Shown: in pieces, positions 9,627-18,529 of the stretch
Layout: each line of letters begins with the position of its first letter
Numbering within the stretch: position 1 is the stretch's first letter
NCBI GenBank assembly: GCA_905181865.1
Contig: CAJIZG010000001.1
Location: forward strand, 620,001-684,000
Source of the DNA: Urechidicola croceus
GTDB taxonomy: Bacteria > Bacteroidota > Bacteroidia > Flavobacteriales > Flavobacteriaceae
Length of the DNA: 64,000 nucleotides
Direction: 5' to 3'
Program-made: the position numbers and the translations under genes
The notes under the pieces: model-generated
Seen by the model: the letters and a program-made list of their open reading frames with translations, nothing else
The model's database searches: none
What the model was told of the DNA's origin: nothing

Positions 9627-11087
9627 ATGGAAAACAAAAAAGAAAATTCAGAAAATCCCTTAAAAATAAATAGACGTCATTTCTTTTCGCAATTAAGTGT
9701 AGGGATTGGCTCATTAGCTTTAGGTTCTTTACTCATCCCCGACTTATTGAAGGGAGGGCAACAATCACTGGGTAGTCAGCCTTTGGGAATTCCACATTTC
9801 GCTCCAAAAGCGAAACGCGTTATTTATTTATTTCAAGCGGGCGCACCATCACAGTTAGAATCATTTGATTATAAGCCAACACTTATTAAGCGGATGGGCG
9901 AAGATCTACCAGATTCTATTCGAAACGGACAACGTTTAACAGGAATGACCTCTGGACAAGATAAATTCCCTTTAATGCCATCAGCAGCGAAATTTAAGCA
10001 ACATGGACAAAGTGGCGCATGGATTAGTGATTTCTTTCCACATATGGGAAAAATTGCAGATGAACTGTGTATTATCAATAGTATGAATACAGATGCTATT
10101 AACCATGATCCTGCGATTACATTTTTCCAAACTGGAACGCAACAATCTGGAAGACCTAGTATGGGTTCTTGGCTGAGTTACGGTTTAGGGAATGAAAATC
10201 AAAATCTACCTTCTTTTGTAGTCTTAACCTCAAGAGGAAAAGGAAACAGCCAAGGTTTATATTCCAAATTATGGTCGAGTGGATTTTTAGATTCTAAACA
10301 TCAAGGTGTTTTAATGCGCTCTGGAAATGAACCTGTTTTGTATTTAAATGACCCTGATGGGATTTCTCGTTCAGATAAAAGACATTTATTAGACCATGTA
10401 TCATCCCTTAACAAAATGCACCATGTAGAAACAGGTGATGACGAAATTGAATCTAGAATTGCACAATATGAAATGGCGTATCGTATGCAAATGTCGGTAC
10501 CAGATGTAATGGATATTACAAAAGAACCAGAATCTATCACTAAATTATATGGCGAAGACGTACAAGTAGCAGGAACCTTTGCGGCAAATGCTTTACGTGC
10601 TAGACGATTGGCCGAAGGCGGTGTTCGATTTATACAATTGTACCACCAAGGATGGGATCAACACGGAAACTTGCCTACAGAAATGGCAGGACAAGCCAAG
10701 GATGTAGACCAGGCTTCGGCGGCGCTAATCTTAGACCTAAAACAACGCGGAATGTTAGACGACACGCTGGTAATTTGGGGTGGAGAATTTGGACGAACCA
10801 ATTTTTGCCAGGGTAAGTTTGATGAAAAAACATTTGGTCGTGACCATCACCCTAGAGCCTTTAGTATTTGGATGGCCGGTGGTGGTATAAAACCAGGAAT
10901 CACCTACGGAGAAACGGATGAATTTGGATATAATGTTGTTAAAAACCCTGTACACATGCATGATTTCCACGCAACACTTATGCATACCATGGGAATAGAT
11001 CACGAACAATTAACCTATAAATATCAAGGGCGTCGCTTTAGACTAACAGATATTGCAGGAAATGTAATTAATGATATCTTAACGTAA
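9627..11087 (+). CDS. DUF1501 (sulfatase-fold) protein with Tat-like signal
   Basis: The 486-residue protein begins with a twin-arginine-like signal (NRRHFFSQLSVGIGSLALGS), implying export folded with cofactor. The body matches DUF1501, an alkaline-phosphatase/sulfatase-superfamily fold. Visible motifs are KRVIYLFQAGAPSQLESFDYK near 62-82, QLYHQGWDQHGNLP near 337, VIWGGEFGRTNF near 383 and GRDHHPRAFSIWMAGGG near 403, which supply likely metal ligands (Asp/His). It sits between the PSD1 and cytochrome-LRR genes with 5 and 3 bp gaps, so the three are almost certainly one operon. A hydrolytic role on sulfated or phosphorylated substrates is inferred from the fold only. Confidence 0.9.
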   Translation: MENKKENSENPLKINRRHFFSQLSVGIGSLALGSLLIPDLLKGGQQSLGSQPLGIPHFAPKAKRVIYLFQAGAPSQLESFDYKPTLIKRMGEDLPDSIRNGQRLTGMTSGQDKFPLMPSAAKFKQHGQSGAWISDFFPHMGKIADELCIINSMNTDAINHDPAITFFQTGTQQSGRPSMGSWLSYGLGNENQNLPSFVVLTSRGKGNSQGLYSKLWSSGFLDSKHQGVLMRSGNEPVLYLNDPDGISRSDKRHLLDHVSSLNKMHHVETGDDEIESRIAQYEMAYRMQMSVPDVMDITKEPESITKLYGEDVQVAGTFAANALRARRLAEGGVRFIQLYHQGWDQHGNLPTEMAGQAKDVDQASAALILDLKQRGMLDDTLVIWGGEFGRTNFCQGKFDEKTFGRDHHPRAFSIWMAGGGIKPGITYGETDEFGYNVVKNPVHMHDFHATLMHTMGIDHEQLTYKYQGRRFRLTDIAGNVINDILT

Positions 11088-11090
11088 ACT

Positions 11091-12548
11091 ATGACATTTA
11101 CTCTTAAAAAAAGTTGGTCCGATGCACTAGTATTAGGACTTTCTGTATTTCTTGTTTTCTGTCTTATTTTTGAACCATATATTGAACTACCGGAACTCGT
11201 TGGATGGCTTGGAAATTGGCATCCGTTGATACTCCACTTCCCAATTGTGCTGCTAGTGGTGGCAGTTTATGTAAATTTAGTTCATAAAAAAATTTCATCT
11301 TTATTATTAACAATTGCGACCCTCACAGTTTTAATTACAGCCATCACTGGTTTCTTTTTAAGTTTAGGATCGAGTGAGAAAGGAGACATTTTATTTTGGC
11401 ATCAATGGTTGGGTGCAGGACTCGCTTTACTTACCGCGCTATGGTATTGGTTAGACAATCAAAAATTAGGGCAACACAAAGTAACCAAAGGACTTCAATT
11501 ATCTATTGTTCTTACTACAGTATTAGCAGGACATTTTGGTGGGATGGTCACACACGGAGAAGATTTTTTAGCATTACCTAGTAGTAATAGTTTTGAGGAA
11601 ATACCAGAAAATCCTTTGATTTATAAACATATCGTTGCTAGCATTATAGACGATAAATGTGCATCATGTCATAACCCTAATAAACAAAAAGGGGAATATT
11701 CAATGAGCTCTTTAAAAAATTTAATTAAGGGAGGGAAAACAGGAAAAGCAATAGATAAAGAACATCCGAAAGAAAGCGAATTATTAAAGCGTTTACATCT
11801 TCCTAATGCCGATGAAGAACATATGCCTCCACAAGAAAAAAAGCAATTGACAAGTATCGAAATTCAACTGATTGAAGAGTGGGTTCGCTTAGGTGCATCT
11901 GATACGCTTCAATTAAATCAATTGAAAAATGATCAGCCATTGGTGGCATTGGTTAACAATTTAATGCGACCTGATGCTAAAGAAAAATGGACCAAATTAC
12001 CTAAAGTAGATAAAACTATACTATCAGGTTTAAATTCTGATTATTTAACTATTAAAAAATTAGCCAGTACTTCTGAAGCTTTAAGTATCAATTTATTTAC
12101 GTCTCCAAAATACGAAGCGACTTTAATCACCAATCTTGCCCCTATCGCTCAAAATATTATTACCCTAGATTTAAGTGGTATTCCCATTGGTGCAAAAGAA
12201 ATGGAATTTATTGCGAAATGTATCAATTTAGAAATCTTAGAGATTGACAAAACACCTGTCACTGATCGAGACATCATACCTATAAAAAGTCTCTCCAAAT
12301 TACGATCCCTAAAAGTGTACGATACCAAAGTTAGTGATGAAAGTATTGACCTCTTTAAAGGGTTGAGTAGTTTGGAAAAATTGTATGTAAAGGGCTCCGC
12401 TATTTCGGCAGAGGGTATTAGTTCACTGCAAAAAGAAAGACCTTCTTTAGTCGTAATAGGTGATATAGATGCTGAAATAAAAACTTACTTTATAGAAAAA
12501 GATACCGTGGAAATTACCACAAAAAAAGAGGCTATTTCTCCAAAGTAG
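11091..12548 (+). CDS. membrane-anchored cytochrome c / leucine-rich-repeat protein
   Basis: The 485-residue protein has about four N-terminal transmembrane helices (residues 13-150) in a DUF2231-like arrangement (WHPLILHFPIVLLVV). A planctomycete-type cytochrome domain follows with C190-A-S-C193-H194 and a distal EEHMPPQEKK near 245. The C-terminal third has LRR-like repeats (ITLDLSGIPIGAKEMEF, LEILEIDKTPVTDRD, LRSLKVYDTKVSDES, LEKLYVKGSAISAEG). It closes the PSD1-DUF1501 operon and probably passes electrons between the membrane and the haem-bearing PSD1 protein; that link is inference. Confidence 0.85.
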   Translation: MTFTLKKSWSDALVLGLSVFLVFCLIFEPYIELPELVGWLGNWHPLILHFPIVLLVVAVYVNLVHKKISSLLLTIATLTVLITAITGFFLSLGSSEKGDILFWHQWLGAGLALLTALWYWLDNQKLGQHKVTKGLQLSIVLTTVLAGHFGGMVTHGEDFLALPSSNSFEEIPENPLIYKHIVASIIDDKCASCHNPNKQKGEYSMSSLKNLIKGGKTGKAIDKEHPKESELLKRLHLPNADEEHMPPQEKKQLTSIEIQLIEEWVRLGASDTLQLNQLKNDQPLVALVNNLMRPDAKEKWTKLPKVDKTILSGLNSDYLTIKKLASTSEALSINLFTSPKYEATLITNLAPIAQNIITLDLSGIPIGAKEMEFIAKCINLEILEIDKTPVTDRDIIPIKSLSKLRSLKVYDTKVSDESIDLFKGLSSLEKLYVKGSAISAEGISSLQKERPSLVVIGDIDAEIKTYFIEKDTVEITTKKEAISPK

Positions 12549-12550
12549 AA

Positions 12551-12842
12551 TAGGTACGCAATCACAATTTGATATAAAACATTTCAACGCGCAAAATAAA
12601 AAAATAGATTACAAACCTATCGTAACCTATCTATTAGAGTATTTAAAAGATTCTCTGTTAAGTTTTTAGAAAATCTTGAATTTATCCACGACCAGATTAG
12701 TTTACCAGCCGGCGATGCGTCCTTAGAGGATTTACTACTCCAACAAAAGCAAATAGCCACCGACTTCGAATTAGGACTCTCTTTAGGTGTCACCTACACC
12801 TTTGGTTACAAGTTTAACAACATTATAAACAAGAGGTTATAG
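12551..12842 (+). pseudogene. C-terminal remnant of an outer-membrane beta-barrel protein
   Basis: In one frame from about 12620 to the stop at 12842 the DNA reads FLENLEFIHDQISLPAGDAS, then LEDLLLQQKQIATDFELGLS and LGVTYTFGYKFNNIINKRL. The alternating pattern and terminal TFG-NNI-N-R signature look like the last strands of a flavobacterial outer-membrane protein. No start codon or N-terminal part is present, and the upstream 70 bp is in another frame. It starts directly after the cytochrome-LRR gene, so the junction may be a deletion scar. Confidence 0.45.
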
Positions 12843-12941
12843 TTGTTTCATTTTTTTTCGATACAACAAAGGTTGCCCTTACTCCTAAAAGAATAACTAA
12901 CTGGACTTTTAGTACTTAAAAATTTCAAACTATCCGTCTCA

Positions 12942-13744
12942 TTAAAATCTATTGTCTCCATCTAACATATCACCAATACCTCTGAACAAACTATCTTCCC
13001 CTTTACTCTTTCCTCCTTGTCTTGAGATTGATTGAATAATCTTAGATGCTAAACGACTAAAAAGCAATGACTGAATACAAATCGCATCCAGCCCTTTCAA
13101 TCTTACAAAAAATAATCATTCACCACCAAAAATAGTGTTTTTAATATCTCCTATAAATTATATATCACACTCCACTTCTTACGAAAAACCTATCAAACAA
13201 CCCATATCAATTTTTAATATCTCTCCCCTTTTTAGTTCTTTTTTAGTAACTGTTCCAACTACATGTAGAAAAGACAATCCATCTCGTTCTAATTTCTATA
13301 TCATAAAGTATTCATCTCCAAACATAACTCTACCCCCCCAATTTTTTAGAAAACTTAATCCCAACAAAAACTCCTTTGGCTACGCATAAAAAAACATCTT
13401 TCTGACAAATAAATTTACCACTATTTCCTGATATATCAATGGCTATAATTTTTCCTGGATATGGAGTAGCAAAAGAAATGCGTTATTTTCTAATTCATAA
13501 ATTAGAATATACAGCAATAAACAAACTTTCACCAGTCAACAGTCTTTTCCTTGCCGAAAAAAAATTCTCATCATCCCCTCTGATTGACCCGACACGTCAA
13601 TAAAATTGTTTCCATAGTAGACCCTTCCTCCATCATCATAAAGCTTCCAGATTCTGCAACCACAACTTCTTGCAGATCTAACTCCACTTCTACATATTGC
13701 ATTTCTTCACCGTATATCTCTTATCCTATTTCGTGTGCATTCAT
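12942..13744 (-). pseudogene. AIM24 family protein, degenerate
   Basis: From the ATG at 13744 the minus strand reads MNAHEIGYEIYGEEMQYVEV, ELDLQEVVVAESGSFMMMEE, typical of the TIGR00266/AIM24 N-terminus. The C-terminal end is also recognisable (AICIQSLLFSRLASKIIQSI, GGKSKGEDSLFRGIGDMLDG). In between, many frameshifts and stops break the frame. AIM24 proteins are beta-rich and of unclear function in bacteria. It lies 4 bp past the DUF4442 gene, so the two were probably co-transcribed. Confidence 0.7.
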
Positions 13745-13748
13745 TTTT

Positions 13749-14219
13749 TTAGTTATTAGTCGATTTAGATCTCACTTTAACGCTCCATTCGTATTCAAAA
13801 GACGAAACACAATCTCCCGCTTCATCAAACCCGTTAGACTTTAGCAATACGATTTGACCTTCACCCGTTTTAATTGATGTAGTTAATGCATCATTAATCT
13901 TCGAACTATCTTTGCAAGAGAATACAATATTACCAGTCGCTTTTTTTGTAAAAGCACCTTTCTGTTGGGTAACCAAAGTCGAAAATTTTTCTTTACACTC
14001 TTCTACTGCCTGCATAACCAAAATTCCAGTTGCCAATTCAGATGCCATTCCTTGGGTAGCCCAATACAACGATTTAAACGGATTTTGATTGATCCAACAA
14101 TGACGAACTCTTACTACAACTTCATCAGCACTGATAGATTTAACTCGAACCCCTGAAAAAAAAGCTGAAGGCAATTTAAACAGCAAAAACAGTTTTATTT
14201 TTCTGGGTGTTAACTTCAT
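13749..14219 (-). CDS. DUF4442 (hotdog-fold, thioesterase-like) protein
   Basis: The protein is 156 residues: KLFLLFKLPSAFFSGVRVKS near the start, VRHCWINQNPFKSLYWATQG near 38-57, and ELATGILVMQAVEECKEKFS near 60-79. This matches DUF4442, a hotdog-fold family distantly related to acyl-CoA thioesterases (PaaI-like). The central helix carries the substrate-facing residues in that fold. Substrate is unknown. It is intact, while its downstream neighbour AIM24 is decayed. Confidence 0.75.
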   Translation of the reverse strand: MKLTPRKIKLFLLFKLPSAFFSGVRVKSISADEVVVRVRHCWINQNPFKSLYWATQGMASELATGILVMQAVEECKEKFSTLVTQQKGAFTKKATGNIVFSCKDSSKINDALTTSIKTGEGQIVLLKSNGFDEAGDCVSSFEYEWSVKVRSKSTNN

Positions 14220-14406
14220 TTTTAATTAATTTAGGTTCACAAGTTACTGAATTTTACAACATTCATATTTTTATCTAATTTTTTTTATATTAATTTCATT
14301 TAATAAATTCTTTAAAACCATCTTGAAGTTGCTGTAAACATTGTATAATAATTGACAAAAAATGCTATAACTCTTTGAATTTTAAAATTAAATTAAATAT
14401 TTTTAG

Positions 14407-14425
14407 TACTATGCCTTGCATACTA
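14407..14425. promoter_or_regulatory. putative PadR operator, inverted repeat of TACTATGC
   Basis: TACTATGC at 14407-14414 and GCATACTA at 14418-14425 form an 8-bp inverted repeat with one mismatch and a 3-bp spacer. A third half-site, GCATAGTA, is at 14447-14454 and overlaps the last base of the -7 box. The repeats overlap the promoter of an operon that encodes its own PadR regulator, so autorepression is the natural reading. The assignment is inference from position and symmetry. Confidence 0.55.
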
Positions 14426-14447
14426 CTATCTTTTATTCATATCTTTG
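14416..14447 (+). promoter_or_regulatory. Bacteroidota-type promoter for the DUF4870-PadR-PspC operon
   Basis: TTG at 14416-14418 and TATCTTTG at 14440-14447 match the Bacteroidota -33/-7 consensus (TTG, about 19-21 bp, TAnnTTTG) with a 21-bp spacer. The first start codon of the operon is 28 bp downstream at 14475. Confidence 0.65.
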
Positions 14448-14474
14448 CATAGTAAATTAAAAGGTTATACCATC

Positions 14475-14899
14475 ATGTCATCCAAAAAAGAACATAATAA
14501 TGCATTTCTAATTCACATTTCAGCCTTAGTAGGGTACTTCTTTCCATTCGGAGGAGTTTTAGCTCCATTACTTCTATGGCAGGTAAAAAAAGTAACTACT
14601 TAGACGAGCAAGGAAAAGCAGCCGTAAACTTCAACTTAAGTTTTTTCCTGTATCGTTTTTTATTAGGGCTTACATTTATTCCTTTTTTTATAAAGGGGAT
14701 TTTTAATATGTTTTCTCATATAGATCAAATATATGATAATTTTCATTTTAATTTCCCTGGAATGTTTGGCCTTTTAGGTGGTATATCCATCATTGGAATT
14801 TTAAGTTTAATTCGATTTACATTCATCATATTGGTAGCAATAAAAGCAAATAATGGTGAACAGTTTAACTACCCGATCACTATAAAATTTATAAAATAA
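14475..14899 (+). pseudogene. DUF4870 membrane protein with a one-base frameshift in an A-run
   Basis: From ATG 14475 the frame reads MSSKKEHNNAFLIHISALVG, YFFPFGGVLAPLLLWQVKK and then hits a stop. The rest (SNYLDEQGKAAVNFNLSFFL ... to 14899) continues in another frame and has the standard DUF4870 continuation, with three more membrane segments. The break is at seven A residues (14585-14591); eight would restore one 142-codon gene. It may be a true mutation, a slippage-prone site or a sequencing error. DUF4870 proteins are small membrane proteins often found with PadR and PspC genes. Confidence 0.75.
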
Positions 14900-14909
14900 T
14901 TCAGCATTT

Positions 14910-15251
14910 ATGAAGATTGAAAACACAAAAGCACAAATGCGAAAAGGAGTTCTGGAGTTTTGCATTCTATCCATTCTTCAAGATGGAGATGCCTATACGT
15001 CAGAAATTATAAGCCATTTGAAAAGCGCCAAACTACTAGTGGTTGAAGGAACTGTTTACCCACTATTAACCAGACTGAAAAACGCAGGTCTACTCAGTTA
15101 TAGATGGGAAGAATCAACCTCTGGCCCACCTCGGAAATATTACGGTCTTACGGAGACAGGTAAATTATTTTTAAAAGAACTAACAACAACATGGGGCGAT
15201 TTAGTAGAAGCCGTAAACCTCGTAACAACTAAAAAATCAACAAAAAAATGA
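14910..15251 (+). CDS. PadR family transcriptional regulator
   Basis: The 113-residue protein is a winged helix: VLEFCILSILQDGDAYTSEI near 14-33, then VEGTVYPLLTRLKNAGLLSY near 45-65 and the wing GPPRKYYGLTETGK near 73-86. PadR dimers repress operons by binding inverted repeats and respond to ligands or membrane stress. Its stop codon overlaps the next gene's start (ATGA at 15248), indicating translational coupling. The inverted repeat in the operon promoter is its likely operator. Confidence 0.92.
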   Translation: MKIENTKAQMRKGVLEFCILSILQDGDAYTSEIISHLKSAKLLVVEGTVYPLLTRLKNAGLLSYRWEESTSGPPRKYYGLTETGKLFLKELTTTWGDLVEAVNLVTTKKSTKK

Positions 15252-16822
15252 ACAAGACAATAAATATTAATCTCGGTGGACTGTTTTTTCATATCGATGA
15301 ATCTGCATATCAAAAACTAAATAAGTATTTGAACTCCATTCGTAAGTCCTTGAGTGATGATCCACAGGGAAGAGACGAAATAATAAAAGATATTGAAGCT
15401 CGAATTAGTGAGTTACTATCCGAGAAAGTTGTTGATGAACGCCAAGTTGTTTGCGATTCTGATATTGATGCCATTGTAAAAATTATGGGGCAACCAGAAG
15501 ACTACAATGTAGATGATGAAATCTATAACGAATCAACGTATACACACAAAAGAAAAACTTCTAAAAAATTATTTAGAGATGGTGACGATAAATTTCTTGG
15601 AGGTGTTGCTTCTGGAACCGCACACTATATTGGTATAGAGCCCATATGGTCTAGAATTATATGGCTAATTCTCGCCTTCGCTACCGGCTTTGGATTCATT
15701 GCATACCCATTATTATGGATCTTGCTTCCTGAAGCAAAAAGCACTTCTGACAAACTTGAAATGGAAGGTGAATCTGTAAATATTGATAATATTGAGAAGA
15801 AAATTAGAGAAGAGTTTCAGGCAGCATCTTCTAAAATAAAAGAAGGAGCAAGCGAAATATCTGATACGTTAAAAAAAAAATCAAAAAAGGCTAAATCAGG
15901 ATTACAAGATTTTCTAGACACTATTGGGACTATTATTCTATCAATTTTAAAGATTTTCGCAAAGTTTGTAGGTGCCGTAATTATATTTTTTTCCTCTTTA
16001 GCCATAATTGCACTAGTCATTACTTTATTTTCTTGGGGAAGTTTGGAAGCTTTAGGTATTAGTGGAGGTTTGTTCGATTTCTCTCCTCACTTTATAAATA
16101 CATCACTTCCTCATTGGCTAATTGCTATATTTGGATTTATCGTAATCACAATCCCTTTTGTAGTATTATTCATGCTCGGGCTTAAAATAATTTCTAACAA
16201 TACAAATTCCTTTGGTAAAGTTACCAAATTGACATTGTTAGCCATCTGGATCTTAGCTATTCTTGGATCTATATTTTCAGGAATTGATATTGGAAGTCGA
16301 TACAGTCAAAGAGGAACTTACAAAATAACAGAAGATATTGCACTTAGCATCAATGATACACTTTCAGTGTCCTTATCGGAAAACGCTAAGTATCCAACAT
16401 TAAATCATTACGGCTATAGCAGTAAATTAAGCGTTGTAGAAGATAAGAATACCAAAAAATTATTTTCTACCGATGTAGATCTTCTATTACGTAAAAGTGA
16501 AACAAACGATGCTTATCTTGAAATTAACAAAGAAGCGCAAGGTCGAAACTATTCTGATTCTAATCTAAATGCTGAAAAAATAGAATATAAATTCAATCTT
16601 AACAACACCGAATTAGATTTAAGTGGCTATTTTTTGACTGACCTATCAACTGGTATATTTGAAAAAGAAATAGATTTGATTATACATCTTCCCGAAGGCT
16701 ATATTATATATCTCGACAACTCTACAAGACGTCTTTTATATAGATCACGTGAATACAAAACAAAGCATTATTATATTATGGGTGAGGACAAATTAGAATG
16801 TTTAGACTGTCCGATTAAGTAA
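15248..16822 (+). CDS. PspC-domain membrane protein
   Basis: The 524-residue protein starts with a soluble part rich in charged helices (about 1-100). A PspC domain follows (about 105-168: DKFLGGVASGTAHYIGIEPI, then LLWILLPEAKS), then a coiled segment, three membrane helices (about 228-365), and a C-terminal beta-rich part likely outside the membrane. This is the usual build of flavobacterial PspC proteins in PadR operons, thought to monitor the envelope. It overlaps padR by 4 bp. The partner DUF2807 lipoprotein follows downstream. Confidence 0.88.
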   Translation: MNKTININLGGLFFHIDESAYQKLNKYLNSIRKSLSDDPQGRDEIIKDIEARISELLSEKVVDERQVVCDSDIDAIVKIMGQPEDYNVDDEIYNESTYTHKRKTSKKLFRDGDDKFLGGVASGTAHYIGIEPIWSRIIWLILAFATGFGFIAYPLLWILLPEAKSTSDKLEMEGESVNIDNIEKKIREEFQAASSKIKEGASEISDTLKKKSKKAKSGLQDFLDTIGTIILSILKIFAKFVGAVIIFFSSLAIIALVITLFSWGSLEALGISGGLFDFSPHFINTSLPHWLIAIFGFIVITIPFVVLFMLGLKIISNNTNSFGKVTKLTLLAIWILAILGSIFSGIDIGSRYSQRGTYKITEDIALSINDTLSVSLSENAKYPTLNHYGYSSKLSVVEDKNTKKLFSTDVDLLLRKSETNDAYLEINKEAQGRNYSDSNLNAEKIEYKFNLNNTELDLSGYFLTDLSTGIFEKEIDLIIHLPEGYIIYLDNSTRRLLYRSREYKTKHYYIMGEDKLECLDCPIK

Positions 16823-16846
16823 AAGAAGGTGAAAAGTAAAAAAAAC

Positions 16847-16948
16847 ATGAACTTAAAAATTGATGATAAGAGCGTCGAAATTAATATAAAAATAGAAAAA
16901 GGAGCTGTTGAAATGAAAGTGGATAGTTCTGGAGTAAGGATTAAGTAA
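16847..16948 (+). CDS. possible 33-residue small protein
   Basis: A short frame starts 24 bp after the PspC gene: MNLKIDDKSVEINIKIEKGA and then VEMKVDSSGVRIK. It has a regular alternating beta pattern and sits in an operon between two expressed genes. No family is recognised. It could be a real small protein or the remnant of a beta-helix DUF2807-like protein, whose rungs look similar. Confidence rests on position and composition only. Confidence 0.3.
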   Translation: MNLKIDDKSVEINIKIEKGAVEMKVDSSGVRIK

Positions 16949-17059
16949 TAGTGAAACAATTACAATTCGTCTATTTGAATCAACAATTCAGCGAATCAAA
17001 TTTTAAAACCAACCGCAAACAAAATACTTTTGAACAAAGAAACCAATAAATAAAAAGAC

Positions 17060-17155
17060 ATGAAACATCCATGTATAAAGATCTATACACCCAAGGAAAT
17101 AATTATTATGGATGAACCATGTGACAAATGGAAAACAATAAATATAGACACATGA
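17060..17155 (+). CDS. possible 31-residue leader ORF overlapping the DUF2807 start
   Basis: The frame MKHPCIKIYTPKEIIIMDEP, CDKWKTINIDT runs from ATG 17060 to a TGA that overlaps the ATG at 17152 (ATGA). The overlap suggests translational coupling to the lipoprotein gene and supports its start at 17152. No homologue is recognised; it may be a relic. Confidence 0.3.
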   Translation: MKHPCIKIYTPKEIIIMDEPCDKWKTINIDT

Positions 17156-17871
17156 AAACAACGAAACGAGTACTATTATTTTTTATCCTGATCACCACTA
17201 CATCTTGTATGTTTGATGGGTTCGGAATTCAAGGAAATCAAAATGTTGTTCGAGAAGACCGAACACTTCAAAGTGATTTTACCAAAATAAAGGTAAGTCA
17301 GGGCATCAACCTATTTTTAACACAAGGAAATGAAATTGACATGAACGTAGAAGCAGATGAAAATATCATCGCCTTATTAAAAACAGAAGTCGTTAGAGAT
17401 GAACTTAGAATCTATTTTGAAAAAGATGTATCGCGAACAACAGCTAGAAACGTATATCTAGTCGCGGCTCGTATCGAAGGAATTAAAACTTCGAGTGGCG
17501 CTCATGTAAAAAATATGGGAACTATTGTGACTGATAGGCTAGATTTAAATTCATCAAGCGGAAGTGGTCTTACATTAAACGATATAGTGGCCAAAGCTAT
17601 TGTCTGCTCATCTTCAAGTGGTTCAAACATAGAATTATCGGGCGAAACAAAAGTATTTAAGAGCAATGCCAGTAGCGGAAGTCATATAAATGCAAAGGAT
17701 TTAACGACTGAAATTTCCCAAGCAGCTGTTTCGAGCGGTGCAGGAATTTCTACCCGTGTTACAGACGAGCTAAATGCACATGCCAGTAGTGGAGGTAGCG
17801 TTTCTTATGTTGGAAACCCTGCTGTTTTAAATAAATCAAAATCTTCTGGAGGTAGCATCTCAAAAAACTAA
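17152..17871 (+). CDS. head GIN domain (DUF2807) lipoprotein
   Basis: Starting at 17152 (239 residues) gives a clean lipoprotein signal (RVLLFFILITTTSC). The in-frame ATG at 17128 would add eight residues that spoil the signal. The body has the DUF2807 opening VREDRTLQSDFTKIKVSQGI and then a right-handed beta-helix with repeated S-S-G turns (KTSSGAHV, NSSSGSGL, SSSSGSNIEL, NASSGSHI, SSGAGIST, HASSGGSV). The family is a putative envelope-surface auto-transporter-like fold of unknown job, commonly downstream of PspC/PadR operons, as here. Confidence 0.88.
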   Translation: MKTTKRVLLFFILITTTSCMFDGFGIQGNQNVVREDRTLQSDFTKIKVSQGINLFLTQGNEIDMNVEADENIIALLKTEVVRDELRIYFEKDVSRTTARNVYLVAARIEGIKTSSGAHVKNMGTIVTDRLDLNSSSGSGLTLNDIVAKAIVCSSSSGSNIELSGETKVFKSNASSGSHINAKDLTTEISQAAVSSGAGISTRVTDELNAHASSGGSVSYVGNPAVLNKSKSSGGSISKN

Positions 17872-17886
17872 TCAAATTTAAATAAT

Positions 17887-18117
17887 ATGACGTATATGGC
17901 ATTATTCGGATTTGGAAGAGCCTTTATAGGCTTGCTACTAATATTTGTAGTTGTCTTACCCATTGCCGCAATTATAGACATTGCCAAAAGAGAATTTAAA
18001 GAGAACGGAAAATTAATTTGGATGCTTATTGTACTATTTTTAAATCCAATTGGCGCTGTATTATATGTTGCCAAAGGTAAAAATAAAAAAATTATTCATG
18101 ACTTAAACACTAACTAA
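17887..18117 (+). CDS. PLDc_N domain membrane protein
   Basis: The 76-residue protein has two transmembrane helices (about 5-30 and 45-63) with the PLDc_N pattern IIDIAKREFKENGKLIWML and LFLNPIGAVLYV. The domain occurs at the N-terminus of cardiolipin synthases but also alone, as here, where it has no catalytic residues. It lies 15 bp after the DUF2807 gene and probably ends this operon. Confidence 0.85.
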   Translation: MTYMALFGFGRAFIGLLLIFVVVLPIAAIIDIAKREFKENGKLIWMLIVLFLNPIGAVLYVAKGKNKKIIHDLNTN

Positions 18118-18529
18118 CCGCAGTGTTTAAATGGTTGTAAATAAGTTAACTGAATTACTATTTTAAAAAACATAATTCTTTGCCTCGAAACAGTAACCTT
18201 TGGGTTGTCAGTTTGACAATACCACCTATTTTAGGCCTATTTCAATATTTATCCTCCAAGATAGTATTCGATAGCGTATAAACTGAATAATCAAATTATT
18301 TAGTCAAAAACACTAAAAGTATTAGGTAAAAATACTCTTAAATGAAAGTGTTTTGGAATTGAGTCTCTCATTTCTTTAAACAGCAATTTTGTTTTAAAAA
18401 CCATAGTCTAAACCTTATTAAAGTAATACATTTACTTTTTCTATGTACTATATGGTTACCTTGGGCAGGTCTAGCTAGATAATATGATTTTCTTGGATGG
18501 TTTAAACAGCGTATGTTTTGGTAGACGTT
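18118..18529. other. about 410 bp without a recognisable gene
   Basis: Both strands are broken by stops and no RNA gene, clear promoter or known repeat is visible. Its right edge merges into the decayed amidohydrolase, so it probably contains more degraded coding sequence that can no longer be read. Confidence 0.4.

Noticed and set aside
13135-13844. Two plus-strand ORFs of 84-86 codons
   Set aside because: They oppose the decayed AIM24 gene and the end of the DUF4442 gene and have low-complexity composition.
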